From assembly GCA_033977485.1 (NCBI GenBank), contig CM066991.1:36453850-36517849 (forward strand): a stretch of 64,000 nucleotides of DNA. The letters run 5' to 3'. Source of the stretch: Hydrangea macrophylla. Its lineage: Eukaryota > Streptophyta > Magnoliopsida > Cornales > Hydrangeaceae. Below, piece after piece: positions 32,732 through 44,170 of the stretch (the stretch's first letter is position 1; every line of letters begins with the position of its first letter). A model generated the notes under the pieces. That model did not search any database. It was given only the letters and a program-made list of their open reading frames with translations, and had not been told where the DNA came from. Made by a program: the position numbers and the translations under genes.

Positions 32732-35166
32732 TGTCACGCCCCGGAGCAGCATAAATAGAGAAAAATAAATTTCCTTTATGGGTCCATAGGGAATGACGGG
32801 TGAATAACCGCATTGTCATCTAATCAACCAACAAACACCACGATAGGGAGGATGCTATTCATAGAACATAACTTATTAACATAATCAGAGGCTACAGCGG
32901 AAACTATAAAAGGTATGAAAGCAACAGATGCCCAAGTACCAATTATAAAAGTCTACTAAAACTATTACAACAGCTGGCTTAGAGTCTCAGGCCTATAACA
33001 ATAACAACAACAGATATACAAACTAACTATATAAAGCAGCACATCTTCGTCTTCCAGCCTTCAGCTCCAAGTCTGGTAGAACTATCAGTCTTCAGTCCTC
33101 AAGACCTACAAATCCCTAGACATTGGAATGTCCAGGGCATAAACGCCATCAGCTTTGAATACAAAGCTGAGTGAGTACATTAAACAACACTCCTCACCGC
33201 TATTGTTCAGCATCTTAAAATGCGGTTAATCTCTTATCAATGGCGTCACTCACGGACATAGCAGAGGTCTGATTAAACTATGCATGAATTCAATGATAAC
33301 AGGAATCATATTAAATGAACTCAATAATAAAGATCATGGTATACATATCTCATCACGTATTCACCAAATCCATGCATGTAACCGTGCAACCACCCATGCA
33401 TATACCTTTACGTCGGGACGCTGAATCCACGACTGAACCTTTATCTCATCATATTCGTACTCATATTCATATCTTTATCCATCTCTGTATCCATACGTCA
33501 ATCCCATCATTCCAATCTGAAAACCATTAGTCGATACAGTAATGCCAATCGGAATCACCCGACTAGGCAGTAGATCCCAAAATCCCTTGATAGGGTTACC
33601 GGTCGTCTACACGGTACCACCTATCTGTAAACGATGGAAGCGGCACAACGGACGTCTTCTACGCTGTGTATATCCTCACTGGTCGTCTACACAGCTGAGA
33701 ATACATTAGAGCACTAGCCGGACGTCTTCAACGGTACACTGGACGTCTTCAACAGTGCATACGCATCACTGGACGTCTTCAACAGCGAGAGGCGCACTAG
33801 GAACTCTAACCATCCCACGTCCACCCGACTCGTCAGCCGTTGATCCCACGGATCCAAAGTACCAATATCTCATTATTCCACATTGAAGCACATATCCCAT
33901 TTCTCATCATATTCTCTTGTCTCTTTATAACACCATCCCATGCATGCTGACACATGTTGTGAAATGCTCATCTACTAAGTACAGGAAATACCACATGCTC
34001 TGTATTCAACATATCTACTCATTTCTGATTATTAACATGCTGTCGTATTCCATTCTACTATTCAGTTCAGCAATATTATCATGTAACAGTTAAACAGTTC
34101 ATCTCATAACAGTGTTGCACTATCTCTTCAATTAACAATATTGCATATTGAAAACATGGATAACTATTTAAACAGCTAAACAGTTCATATTATAAACAAC
34201 AGGAATTAATCATGTTCTGCAAAGTTCGATCGATTGAGGTCCTCTCGATCGATTGAAGTCAAACGAAGTTCGATTGATCGAAGTCATTTCGATCGCTCGA
34301 GGAAAAGTCGTTTCGATCGATCGAAGTTCCTTCGATCGATTGAGGAAGCGGTAAGTTCGATCGATCGAGAATAGTTCGATCGCTCGAACATCATCTTCTA
34401 CCCAGAAACTGGGCAGCGACGAACAAAGATCTTGGGGTCACAATATACACGTTCTAAACTGCATATAAACATACTAAAGTCATCCCTTGAGTGAGTTAAT
34501 GAACTCACCTCTCTCCGGCGGTCCGGTGGCGGCGTTCGAAGCTCCGTGGTGGCGGCGGCGGCTATGGTGAGCTCGTTCTCTCCCTCCTTCTTCTCTTTCT
34601 CTCCTCTTCTCCTCTCCGTCTCTGTTCTCCTCTTCTTCTGCTCCTGTTCTTGTTCTCTTCTTCTTCTTCTCCTTCTGACCAAGATATATATATATATCAC
34701 ACACAATATATATCACACACACACACTCACGGTTATATATACATATATATATATAGATCACACACACACACAAGCTCTCTCTCTCTAACTCTCTTGAACT
34801 GCCCAAACACCACACACACACAAAACATACATATATATATATAAGGAAGAGGGAGGGCAGGTGGCAAAACACGTAAACTGAAAATACAACGTTCGATCGA
34901 TCGAAGTGAGTTCGATCGATTGAGACCAGGTCGGTTAAGGTTCGATCGGTTGAAAGGAGTTCAATCGCTCGGGAAAGGGTACACATCACAGAATCAGGTC
35001 GGCAGAGATTCGATCGCTCGAAGTATGTTCGATCGATTGAAAAAGCACAATGTTCGATCGATCGAAGTGAGTTCAATCGCTCGAGAAAGATTCTTCCCCA
35101 AGGTTTCACACAAGCATACAGGGTCTTATTTATATAACCATGCATCCGAAAATACAGGGTATTACA
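32732..35166 (-). repeat. 5' LTR of the young gag-only element
   Basis: 2,435 bp and nearly identical to 27176-29608. Differences seen are C/T near 28266 versus 33822, G/A near 29511 versus 35069, and one TA unit in a TA repeat. Confidence 0.95.
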
Positions 35167-36356
35167 GACTGCACTCTTGATCCGTCGACTGGGCTACTGT
35201 AGATTTTAGCTACTGATCCAAATAGTAACCAGTACAGTCGACTGGGTCCCCTGATCAGTCGACTAGACCTCTGTTGAGAATTTAGGGTTTTGGTTTCTGC
35301 TAGGCACAGTCAATTGGACCCTAGGCACAGTCGACTGAACCTCTGTTTTCAAAACTATTTTCTTTTGAAAGGATTCAATTGGCCAAAACTTTTTATAACT
35401 CTGATTCTTATGGATTTTTCAACTCAGAGGGTAATGTTTTCTAATGTTTTAAATTACTCAGGGTTGTTTTAAAGTTCTTTCCGCTGCGTATAGTTATATG
35501 AAGATTGGATGAGCCTTGGTGGCGTGCCACGTGTCCTATTTCCACGCATAGTGGGATGGGTCGTGACAAGGATGCTCTGGTTCTTCACTACTCTTCTCTG
35601 ATCTTCTTCATTCTCTTTCTTTCTTTGATTTGCTTCTTCTCCCTTCTCGGGTCTCCTGAAAAACAATGAGTGGGTGTGCTGTTTATTGAGAGGGTGAGGC
35701 AGAGATGGGGGTGTTTAGTATGTTGACGGGGATGAGGCAGAGATGGTATAGAGAGGGGTGTGAGGGTGTAGACAAAGTTTGGGGGGGGGGGTGTTCACCC
35801 TCGGGTCTCTCTCTCTCTCTAAATACCATTTTATAAACAGATTATGAGAGGTTGAGGGAGTGATATAAGAGTGAGGGGGTGTCTTATTTATTGAATGAGA
35901 AATGGGGAAGGTTATCCCATGAAATGGGTGCACAATATGTATAAGTGGGTGTGTGTCCAAGGGTAGATTGAGTGAAGTTCCACATAGGGTGGTGATGTAG
36001 GTCCCACATCTCGGGGAGAAATCCAGAACTTCATGCCTGAGTCCCTAAGTACGTGTACGATTGTGAAAACATATGCGAGACAAAAAAAAAAGTTGATGTA
36101 CCTGGCTACATACAGGTCTAAGTTCGAGTACGTCTATAGTTTCTAACTTAGAAACTATGCGCGTCGGGGTTACGTCTATTTTAATAGTCACTAGGTTATA
36201 AGCTATGTCGTCGTCATTAAGACATCAACTATAGGATCTTATAGGGATTCCTAATTAGGGTCATCCTAATGGACCTTCTGTAACCGTGCCACGATGACGT
36301 CATCACTTCTAATCCTACGTGGAATTTCTGGGAGAAATTCAGGGTGCTACAGAAAG

Positions 36357-36908
36357 AGAGAAGGGAAAAAACACTTGCAAACCAAGTTTTTCAAGTGGTT
36401 CGGCAATCCGTGATCTGCGGCCTACGTCCACCCCTCAAGAACACCTCTTGAGGATTCCACTAATCAATCTTCTTTGGGTGAAGATTAAACCACTCCTTAC
36501 AAGTTCTTCTTGAACTCCTTTTACACCTCCAATGAAGAACACCTTCACTTGGAGCAAGGGTTACACCAACCCTCTTTACAACTTTGAGGATTGAATAAAT
36601 GTTTTGGAATAACTGAAATACACTCTCTTGTAGAGTAGATAGATACAATAGATGCTCTCAATAAAAGCTCACAAGATGTTACAATTGAAATCTAGAGCTA
36701 GAAGATTGAATCTCACACAACTAAGGCTTGAATCTTTTATTGCAAAAATGAGTATTCAATGTAACATATTAAGTACCCAACAACCAATTCAATTGAGCAT
36801 ATATATACTCTCTCTAGAAAATTTGAACATTTGAGGTAGTTGGGAGCATTAAATGCAAAGTCAAAAACCTAGGAAAAGAGCCGTTACTGTTAACCCTTAG
36901 GGCTAACA
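36357..36908 (-). repeat. Sirevirus 5' LTR, outer piece
   Basis: It resumes after the nested LTR and ends GGGCTAACA at 36908. A minus-strand TATATATATG at about 36793-36803 is a candidate promoter about 110 bp inside the LTR. It contains GTGGTTCGGC and CCTACGTCCAC, words also found in other LTRs of this window. The target duplication cannot be tested because the 3' LTR is lost. Confidence 0.65.
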
Positions 36909-37070
36909 GAACCCATGGAACGTGGAGCACCTACGCAAGCATTACTAGTAGATTAGCCTAGCAGATGCTTGATTTCCCGAGTAGTTTTTTTTTAGCCCTC
37001 CGTAGTTTTGGAAGATTCAATAAAATTAACTTTATTGCAATGATGTTTTTCCGTAAAAAAAAAATCCTCA
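36909..37070. other. Short flank between Sirevirus LTR and Tat relic
   Basis: About 160 bp with poly-T and poly-A runs. No feature recognised; it could be older host sequence. Confidence 0.4.
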
Positions 37071-37770
37071 ACCACCCCGGGGCACCCAAAAGACCACCTA
37101 TCTACGTATGCCAAAAGACCTCGGGACTTCTCGAGGCATGCTTTACACAAGCACAAAATTCCACTTAGGCGCATATTCGATGATAGGGGGTTAACCCCTT
37201 AGGTGGCCTAGGATAGAGGAGTCAAAAGCCCCTAAAACCCCAACATTTTAGGTTGGCTTCTTAAAAGAGACCTTTCCACACTAACCCCGACCTCAGCATA
37301 AGCTTGGGGGGCAAATAGGAATAACTCTACAGGAACCTAAGAGCACTTAAAGAGCCCGAGATTGGCGAACAATTCCGAGTGTCTATAAGGCTCAGAATTA
37401 ACTAAGTATAAATGCTTAGTTGGTTCCCTAAAATAAACCGAGCACTTACAGGGCTCGGGTAATGCATTCTTGGACACTTCCGAGAACCTAGAAGGCTTAA
37501 AAGTTCAATAGCAATAAACACCTCAGAACATCCCAAACAACGTTTAAATTGTTATTGTCTCAAACCTTTTGCTAAGGTCGGGGTACTAGACTAAGACGAG
37601 TTAAACAAGCAAGCAATAGTAAAAGCAAAAGACTCGAGTTGTAGCAAAAGGAGCCTCCAAGTGAATTTTCATTAAAAACTTGTATTTACATTACTTAGGG
37701 GGCAGTTGTAGTAGCCTCTCCAAAAAAAAAACTACAACAAAGGTTAGGACTACCCAGCAGCAGAAGAGGA

Positions 37771-39832
37771 TCAGTCCACCACCACGGTCTCATCAACCAC
37801 CTCGGTCTTCTTGATCACCTTAGTAGTAGTAGCAAAGGGCACAGTTGCCGGAGCTCCCTTCGTAGACTCATCCACCCAAAAGTCAAACTCAATCCCTATG
37901 TAGCCGAGAGGTCTTAATCGGGGTGATAGGTGGTAGCCCGCCTCTTCAAGTTCGCGTAACCGTAGAAGAATCCAGCTTCAAATTCTTCATCGGCCACCTT
38001 CTTAATTTCATCCCGTGCAGTTGCAGCTGTAGATAGCTGTTGTTCCTTGGCTCAAGAGGTCTCCAACTCGGCCTTTAACCTTGCCACTTCATCAACAAGC
38101 TCAAGGTTCGCCTAGAGGTTTTGCTGAATCTGCTTCCCCTTCTCATTAGTCAACACTTGGGCAATTTCGGGCTCCAAGGTTGCTTCTTTGTCCTTCTCGT
38201 TCTCCCCCGAATAGCTTAGCCCTAGCTGTGAGGCTAGGTTGGAGAGTTCAGCCAGCTGGAAATCGGTCCCAACAGCTAGACTTCCAAGCTAAAAGAGAAA
38301 AATATAGAAGTCAGTACAATTGAAAGGCAAATGTAAAATAGAAGATATACTGGTAGGCTACTTATAAACTCTGAGAAGTTGAACAGCCACCCGGACAGGT
38401 CAATAACCAGAATCTTTAGGAAGCAAGGCACCCTGAATCATGTCCTGAGGTGGAAGTGTCGAATGGCTAGAGCTCCCACCCAAACGAGGAGCAAGGGGGC
38501 TAGGCAAGTTCACCCTCGCTACTGGGTTAGGAGTATTGTCCTAGACCTTCTCCCGGGATGGGGTCGGCACTCCTTTGGAACCTGCTGAGGGCCCCGCTTC
38601 AATCTCCGAAACTCACCACACTTTCTGGCAGCAATTCCCAGACACTTTCTCTTCCCAACCATCTTTTTAGCTAAAGCGGCCTCCTTAGCAGCCAGCGCTG
38701 CCACTTCCTTTCTTTGGGCCATGACTGTCAGAAAAGGGACATAGGGTCAGATGCTGGTTAAATGAAGAATTTTTATGAACGAAATAAAAGTATTCAAGAA
38801 CATCTTACCAGGGGTCGGGGATAGGATGTTGGGAGCACTGAATATCTACTTCGGTTTGAAACTCTCCACCCAATTGCCAAACTTGCTCAGTAATCGGTTA
38901 ATGTTGATTGGGGCCGAGGTGAGGCCCATAATTCTTTCCTGGAACTCGGTCAAGATTTTTGGAATAGTAGAAGGATCTTAACTGTAGAAAGAAACCTTGT
39001 GGTTAATGTCCAAAAAATAAAAAGAAGTAGTACTAAGAAGAGAAAAGGAAAATTAGAGCCTTACCCCTCGGCTCGGCTGACCAGGTCGTGGGCAAGACAA
39101 GTTCCATCCCAGGGTCGGTCTCGTACAACCCTTGGAAAGAAACGTGGAAGAATTTCTTCTGCCAGCCCTTGTTGTTGCTCAGGCATCTACCTATGAATTT
39201 TCTTCCATGCCGAGCACTTAGAGAGAAGAACCCGAGCTCCCCGAATAAGGGAAAAGCTCAAAATGTCTACAGAAACTCCTAGAGGGTCAATGTAGACCCA
39301 AAATATTGGGGGCCATAGATATACTGACCCCATCAAGAGTCTCCAGGAGTTGGGGGCAAGTGGTCGGGGGCAATCCTGAGGTAGCTTAAAAGATCTCAGG
39401 CTAATAGGTGTAGAGGAACGAGCGCCTACTAAGAACGCATCCTCATAAAAAGGAGCCAAACTTGGGCTCCCTCCAATAAGCCCTGAGGTATCTATCTAGG
39501 ATGGCCAAGGAGAAGAGGTCGGGAATGAAAAACGTAGTCCTAAAAGTGACCAGGTCCTGCTTTCTTAGGTCACTTCCTATACCTCTACAGGAGAACTCGG
39601 GAATATGCCTTGCGGATATAGATTCATCATTCCCAGAGCCAGAGGGCTCGGGGGCGTGAGTATTTTCTCGGCCCCCAGGAACGCTCTCACTGGAAATTGT
39701 TATTGGGACCCTACCCTCACTATGACGGTCCAAAGGGGGACGGGAAGCTAGAGGCTCACTTGGCTCAGGTGTCCTCAACCGAGAGGCCTCATCTTCTAAC
39801 CGGGAAGACGAGTTGAAGTCTGAATGGCGCAT
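37771..39832 (-). pseudogene. Relic of the spliced antisense gene (putative gypsy-type transposon domain)
   Basis: Gene opposite to its host element, homologous to the gene at 51085-53189. It starts MRHSDFNSSSRLE (ATG at 39832), matching MEHSGFNSASRSE there. Exon 1 holds the domain LAPNSWRLLMGSVYLWPP (counterpart LAPNGWRFLMGCISLWPQ), with frameshifts near 39450 and near 39240. It ends at a donor AGGG|GTAAGG (about 39065/39064), the same codon phase as in the relative. Exon 2 (PSTIPKILTEFQERI) ends CCTG|GTAAG (about 38812). Exon 3 follows CTGACAG and opens V-MAQRK, paralleling E-MAPKR. The last exon (EEFEAGFFYGYANLKRRA, relative GAFDDGFFQGYDDLKRRVA) ends at TGA 37771. Several stops make it non-functional. 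An AUG-free leader and TATATATTAAG at about 40280 precede it. Confidence 0.85.
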
Positions 39833-40271
39833 GGTCAGATTCCTAAGTGCCGATTGGTTCACTAAAGGACAGCCCAAAAATTGGTCGGGAACCCCTAACC
39901 TGAGGTATAAATTGGAAAGAGTCAAAAGGCGGATAGACAAGGTATCCAAAGTTTGAAAGACAAAATAGGCCTTGGTTAGAGAGGGCCTAGGAGACGCAAA
40001 CTTGGTGTGCTGCCTAAGTAGAGCTAAGGAACCCCCAGTCCTAAAGAAGAAACAGAACCTCAAGAAGAAGAAGTCCCACTCCTGACTCAGTCCTAATGGG
40101 GTTTTACCCTCCAGAATGACACTCAAGAGGTGGAAAAAGTAGAGAACAGGACAGGACTTACGTGGTTGGGAAATGGCTCGGGATGCTTTCTCTCTCTAGA
40201 ATGTGTAGAGCCTCTCTCTCTAAAATCAGCAAAATGGTGTAGAGGAGGGAAAGAAAACCTAGGGCCTTAAT

Positions 40272-40284
40272 ATATAGAGCTGGT
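40272..40284 (-). promoter_or_regulatory. TATA box of the relic antisense gene
   Basis: Minus-strand CTATATATTAAGG, about 445 nt upstream of the ATG at 39832. I find no ATG in between, as in the leader of the related gene at 51085. Confidence 0.5.
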
Positions 40285-40697
40285 GGGCAGTCTAGAACCT
40301 TTTAGATCCAACGGTCGAGTGCAAAAATAGAGTTGTAGCCAGCTGCCTCCCAACTCTAGCAGACAGATGATCACATCGAGTAACTCGAAAGGCACCTCGG
40401 GGCACACGGGCATTTAATGCACGATGCAACATGCTCGTTCAATACTAACTGTCTGGTCTTGACAACACCAGCCCAGTTGCTCCGTGGCCGTCTTTAATCA
40501 CATAATGACATGTGGACCCTGAGTCCCAGTGTCCCCGAGTTCCCAACTTCCCATCCAAACCACCGTCGGTCTCACTTTGACATGTGGATTCCCGAGCCCC
40601 TGAGCAGTCAAATAACGACCTTTTCCCAAAATGAAAAAATTCAAAGCGGTAGTCGCAAATTTCCATGCTTACCTTCTCATAGTGCCAATTCAATCTT

Positions 40698-40713
40698 GGA
40701 AATGGGGGGCAGC
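40698..40713 (+). other. Polypurine tract of the Tat relic
   Basis: GGAAATGGGGGGCAGC immediately before the LTR, nearly the same as at 15586-15600. Confidence 0.9.
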
Positions 40714-41417
40714 TGATACACCCAAAATTAAGCCTACTATATTCCCGAGCAGTTCTGTTAAGTGGCTCACCTCTACCCAGACTAAAGCGCACCTGAGTGC
40801 TTGAATACATAACAACCTGAGCAGTTTTGGTCGTCCAGAGATACCTCATCCTATAGCACAAGGCCCCGGTCAGAGGAGAAGCCCAGTCTTTAGGTCGGCG
40901 ACAGCCACATCCCATCGCAACACAGTTCGGGACTAGGCCGGCATACCCGAGGCGTGTCCCTAGCCGCTCAGACTGTAGCAGTTTCCTATGCCAGCTAGAA
41001 GACTGATGGAAGGCTGCGAAAGTTTCCTAAACTGATTAGGAAACTATCCTAATTCGTATCAATTAGATCAAATCTAATTGCCTTTCCATATCAGAAGAGC
41101 TTTCCTTGTACGAGTGCATCTCTTATGACTATAAAAGAAACCACTCACCCCCTCCAGGGGGGGATCTCGAGAGTCTATAGACAGACATATTGTAATACGC
41201 CTTCTAGATAGACCGGTTGGCCTCTGGTAGTGCCAGACCTTTGTTGGTTCACTAAAGGCCGCCGAACACATTACATTACAGTTCAAGTGCTCAAACACAC
41301 ACGTGGACGAAGGCTCCTTCATTTACAGGGCTGAACCACATACAAGCTCTCTCTCTCTTTCCCTCTTTGATTTGCTCCAATCACATAAAAATCTCTTCAC
41401 CAAAAATTGCATCATCA
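40714..41417 (+). repeat. 3' LTR of the Tat relic
   Basis: 704 bp, TGATACACCC to GCATCATCA, related to the LTRs at 12303 and 15601. It has the conserved CTATAAAAGA promoter word at about 41130. Confidence 0.88.
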
Positions 41418-42767
41418 CAAACTTTTCCCAAGCAATTGAAAATGACTTCAATTGGTTTGTACTTACAGAATTGGGATATTATTTATATATGCTAGAAACT
41501 GCATAGTTGTTTAAATTATCGTTTCATATTTCCACTACAAGATATGGGTTGAATAAAGAGTACTACGACGCGATAAAGAGACATGGTTAAGAGTAATGTG
41601 GGAACATTCGTAATGTGAGATAATAGGGTAGTTGGGAATCAATTTGGTATCCGTTTCATTTCAATTAGAGTAGTCAGGCCATGATAGGAATTGTCATGTA
41701 TCGATACTAGTTCAGAACTGAGGTAGGTTTAATAAATTCTGGGAATCGTACGTGGGCGAGCACTTAGTCATAGGTCCTTAAGAGCAGTGAGTAGTGATGT
41801 TTTTAAAAGCAGTGGCGGGACCAGGTAGTCCTAAGATAGCCAGGTGATCCATGTTGTCCATAAAAAGCAGTGAGCAATTATGTCCTTAAAAGTAGTGGGC
41901 GGGGATCACTGCTAGATGTCGCTAAGTCGTGGCAATAGATTTATGTACTATTGTTCAAACGTTATATCCCTTATATGTAATGGGCAGTTACGTCCTTAAA
42001 AGAAGGGGGGTGGACTGACGTGGTATCCATAATACGCAGTGAGACGATTTTGTCCTTAAAAGCGATGGATGGAATAATAGTGTATCTACATAGTTGAACT
42101 ATCAAGTCTGTTCTTCAATCAAGGATATTACTGTTAATCTTCGTGCAATGAGACACGAGTAATCGGTTAATTGTTTAGAATAAAAAATGAAAGATATTAG
42201 TAGTAGTACTATATATATATCCTTCATAACTGGTAATCACATTATGCTTATGCTACTGTTTTACTTTTTACTCACTCAGCTCTCAGTAAGATGACGGTGT
42301 TTTATGCTTGGACATCCCCGATCCAGATTACCATATTGCTTACCATACAGGTAATGTACCGTATGATGACGGCTATTATCCGGAGGAAGGATATGTCGAG
42401 ACTGGACCAGCAAAAGGTGGAGGCACTAGACAGGACTACTATGCTGACGATTATGTGTACGCCAGCTGAAGACATAGGATTGCATGTAGTTCAAATCCTA
42501 CTTCCTGACTGTAGTATCATATTTTGTACTCTGGGCATATGTTGCCTTAGAACCATTTATATTATGTTGAAGACTCTGATGTAATAAATTATTGGACTTT
42601 TTATCATGTTTATATAAGATCCAGTTTGTTATCTTTAGTATTTACTATTTAGTACTACATGGTGTGGATAATTCAGTGACTTCACTAGTCATTCTCTATG
42701 GATCCAAAAATGAAATTTTATTTTTATTATTTTTTTTTTCTATTTTTGCTGTTTCGGGACATGACAA
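41418..42767 (+). repeat. Probable gypsy LTR fragment
   Basis: Non-coding 1.35 kb ending TTTCGGGACATGACA at 42767, like the GTGACA end of the gypsy LTR at 22174. No PBS or partner was found and the left end is cut by the Tat LTR. Short frames at 42291-42777 show no family motif. Confidence 0.4.
41770..42085. repeat. Degenerate tandem repeat with GTCCTTAAAAGCAGTG
   Basis: Four to five copies of GTCCTTAAAAGNAGTGG-like words, 50-90 bp apart, with associated GGCGGGA and CAGTGAGNA words. Likely U3 repeats of the LTR fragment. Confidence 0.65.
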
Positions 42768-42955
42768 TTATGGCTAAAAGTTAAGCAATTTTGGCACCTA
42801 CTAGGCACCCATTGATACTCTACCTTAACTGATTAATATCTCATTTCCTAGTTAATGGAACAATCACACGTTCTTCAAATTTTCGACCAGTGGTTGGAAC
42901 GGTTGTGGGGAAGATAAAGTTGCAACACACTTGAACTTCAACTCGCAGAACAAGT
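42768..42955. other. Non-coding stretch
   Basis: No feature recognised apart from the target duplication that begins at 42956. Confidence 0.4.
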
Positions 42956-42964
42956 AAATAATAA

Positions 42965-43136
42965 GGGAAATGTTTGGTACACACACTTTTTGACATACTA
43001 TGTTTTAAATACATGTACTCTGTGTTGTTTGAATTTTTTACACTTTTCAATACACCACTTACATAGCACAAGGTACATGCATTTAAAGCTATGTGTCAAA
43101 AAGTGTGTCAAAAAGTGTGTGTATGTAGCACTACTC
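42965..43136. mobile_element. Mutator-type MITE 1
   Basis: A 172-bp element with inverted ends sharing TACACACACTTTTTGACA. It is flanked by a perfect 9-bp duplication AAATAATAA (42956-42964 and 43137-43145). Nine-base target duplications indicate the Mutator superfamily. The flank is AT-rich, so chance identity is possible but unlikely for nine bases. Confidence 0.8.
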
Positions 43137-43145
43137 AAATAATAA

Positions 43146-43829
43146 ACCAAGACACCACCTCGCTTGGAATGATTTTACTAAATATTCTATTTTTAAATCG
43201 AGATTCGTCGGTTTTTTAAATTAATGAGTTTATTATTTTACACTTTGGTTCTTAATTTTTTTTTAAAACTTTTATCCAAATAGATATCTTATCAAACAGA
43301 CTCCTTTTTTTTTTCTTTTTCTTTTTTTTTCTTTTTTTATACTTAGTCAAATTTGTCATGTTAATAACTCTGTTCAACTTAAAAAAAAAACCTTCAACTA
43401 AGTTTGCTCATTTTTTTTACCTTAATTTATTATCTTGTATTATATGCATTAAATATATTTATTATTTTATACATAAAACTAGTAAATAATGAATCAATAA
43501 AAATTATGCATGACACTTTTTTTTTAAAGTGTTGTGGAGGGTAATAGTGGGTTTAAAAAAAATTCTTTAGTTTTTTTTTTTTTTTTTAGAAAATTAAGCA
43601 TATAAATACTTTTAGTTAATAAAGGGGTAATATTAGGTTTTTTTGGACAAAAATTGTTGACATCATCCATTTTTGTCCATGTACTTAACGGCTATTGACG
43701 ACAGAGGGTATTTTGTTAGCAAATGCAAAATCTCGAGGAAGGTCAGTGTCATGTCAAAAACTTCAGGGAAGATTTGTGATAAAGTGCTAAACCTCAGGGG
43801 GTGTCAGTGTAATTTACCCATTTCATGGC
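43146..43829. other. AT-rich non-coding stretch
   Basis: Long poly-T and poly-A runs. The end (43650-43820, closing GTGTAATTTACCC) resembles one arm of the GGGTAAATTA-type MITE at 45505 and may be half of such an element. Confidence 0.45.
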
Positions 43830-43958
43830 TCTTGGTTAAGGGCCATTTGTCTTTAGGTTAAGGGCTTTTAGCTTAAGGTTTGTTTGCTCAATGGCTTTGG
43901 CTTAAGCGCCATTTGGCTTTTAGCTTAAGGGGTATTTGGCTTAATGTCTTTTGGCTAT
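43830..43958. repeat. Degenerate tandem repeat GGCTTAAGGGCCATTTGGCTT
   Basis: About five imperfect copies of a word built on TTAAGGGCCATTTGGCTTTT in 130 bp. They abut the target duplication of the next MITE. Confidence 0.7.
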
Positions 43959-43967
43959 TTTACTTTT

Positions 43968-44161
43968 GAGAAATATTTGGGACACAACCTTCATACAACT
44001 TTCGTACAACCTCCTTAAAACATGTGTCTATCTCTCTCTTATGATGTCACTGGACCCCACAGTGACACAGGAAAGAGATAGACACATCTTTTGCAGAGGT
44101 TAAGGAGGTTGTACGAAAGTTGTACGAAAGTTGTATGAAGGTTGTGTCCCAAGTATTACCC
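43968..44161. mobile_element. Mutator-type MITE 2
   Basis: A 194-bp palindromic element. One arm carries GGGACACAACCTTCATACAA and the other its complement, with an extra internal copy of GTTGTACGAAA. A perfect 9-bp duplication TTTACTTTT (43959-43967 and 44162-44170) flanks it. Confidence 0.9.
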
Positions 44162-44170
44162 TTTACTTTT

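Larger units (their letters stand above)
27176..35166 (-). mobile_element. Young gag-only gypsy element (TR-GAG type)
   Basis: A complete 7,991-bp minus-strand element. TSD GACTG at 27171-27175 and 35167-35171. 5' LTR 32732-35166, 3' LTR 27176-29608. The internal region of 3.1 kb holds a perfect initiator tRNA-Met PBS and one intact gag ORF, with no trace of protease, RT or integrase. By eye the two 2.4-kb LTRs differ by two substitutions and a 2-bp AT-repeat length change, so the insertion is very recent. Gag-only LTR elements have been named TR-GAG. They must borrow Pol from a related autonomous element. Confidence 0.95.
19909..35568 (+). mobile_element. Ty3/gypsy chromovirus-like element with pol but no gag
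   Basis: Complete boundaries: 5' LTR 19909-22174, 3' LTR 25313-35568 (interrupted at 27175/35167), TSD AGGAT at 19904-19908 and 35569-35573. LTR ends are TGTCAC...GTGACA. PBS and polypurine tract are present. The internal region is only 3.1 kb, with RT, RNase H, integrase and a chromodomain-like end. Gag and protease are missing between the PBS (22180) and the first pol sequence (about 22361). The LTRs differ visibly in sequence and repeat number, so it is older than the element nested in its 3' LTR. The pol type resembles the Tekay/Del clade (motif recall). Confidence 0.93.
25313..35568 (+). repeat. 3' LTR of the pol-only gypsy element, split by a nested element
   Basis: The LTR sequence runs 25313-27175 and resumes 35167-35568 after the 7,991-bp insertion. 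Compared with the 5' LTR, the GTCGAC array has lost about one unit near 26965 and has an extra short segment near 35284. This shows the array is prone to copy-number change. Confidence 0.93.
16400..36351 (-). mobile_element. Large gypsy-type solo LTR, copy 1 (split by nested elements)
   Basis: Starts TGTCACGCCCCGG at 16400 and ends GGGTGCTACA at 36351. Without the 19909-35568 insertion it is about 4.3 kb. It is homologous to the LTR copy starting at 45968 and, in its first kilobase, to the LTR of the gag-only element at 27176-35166. Minus orientation is inferred from that relative. Flanking 5-mers TAAAG (16395-16399) and GAAAG (36352-36356) match at 4 of 5 positions, consistent with a decayed target duplication. 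No internal region is attached, so a solo LTR is the simplest reading. It sits inside the Sirevirus LTR. Confidence 0.72.
6846..36908 (-). mobile_element. Sirevirus-like Ty1/copia element, outer shell of the nest (3' end missing)
   Basis: Minus-strand element assembled from pieces. Its 5' LTR is 36357-36908 plus 16294-16399. The PBS is at 12289-12300, the degraded gag-pol at 7472-12243, and an extended 3' region at 6846-7471. It lacks a 3' LTR: the left end abuts an RT relic near 6845. Two later insertions explain the rest: a gag-only element at 12303-16287 and a solo-LTR nest at 16400-36351. The protease context, extended gag with coiled coil, and non-coding or env-like tail beyond RNase H fit the Sirevirus (Maximus/SIRE) lineage. 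That assignment is from motif recall. Confidence 0.75.
37071..41417 (+). mobile_element. Tat-lineage element, 3' part only
   Basis: Plus-strand remnant holding hairpin repeat relics (37075-37140), a PPT-like word GCTTGGGGGGCAA near 37305, a relic antisense gene (37771-39832), a polypurine tract and a 3' LTR. The 5' LTR, gag and pol are missing. The order matches the post-pol region of the complete element at 48099-60299 in opposite orientation, so they are diverged members of one group. Confidence 0.85.

Noticed and set aside
42291..42777. Two short frames resembling a small gene
   Set aside because: No recognisable domain. They lie in an LTR-like fragment ending in TGACA.
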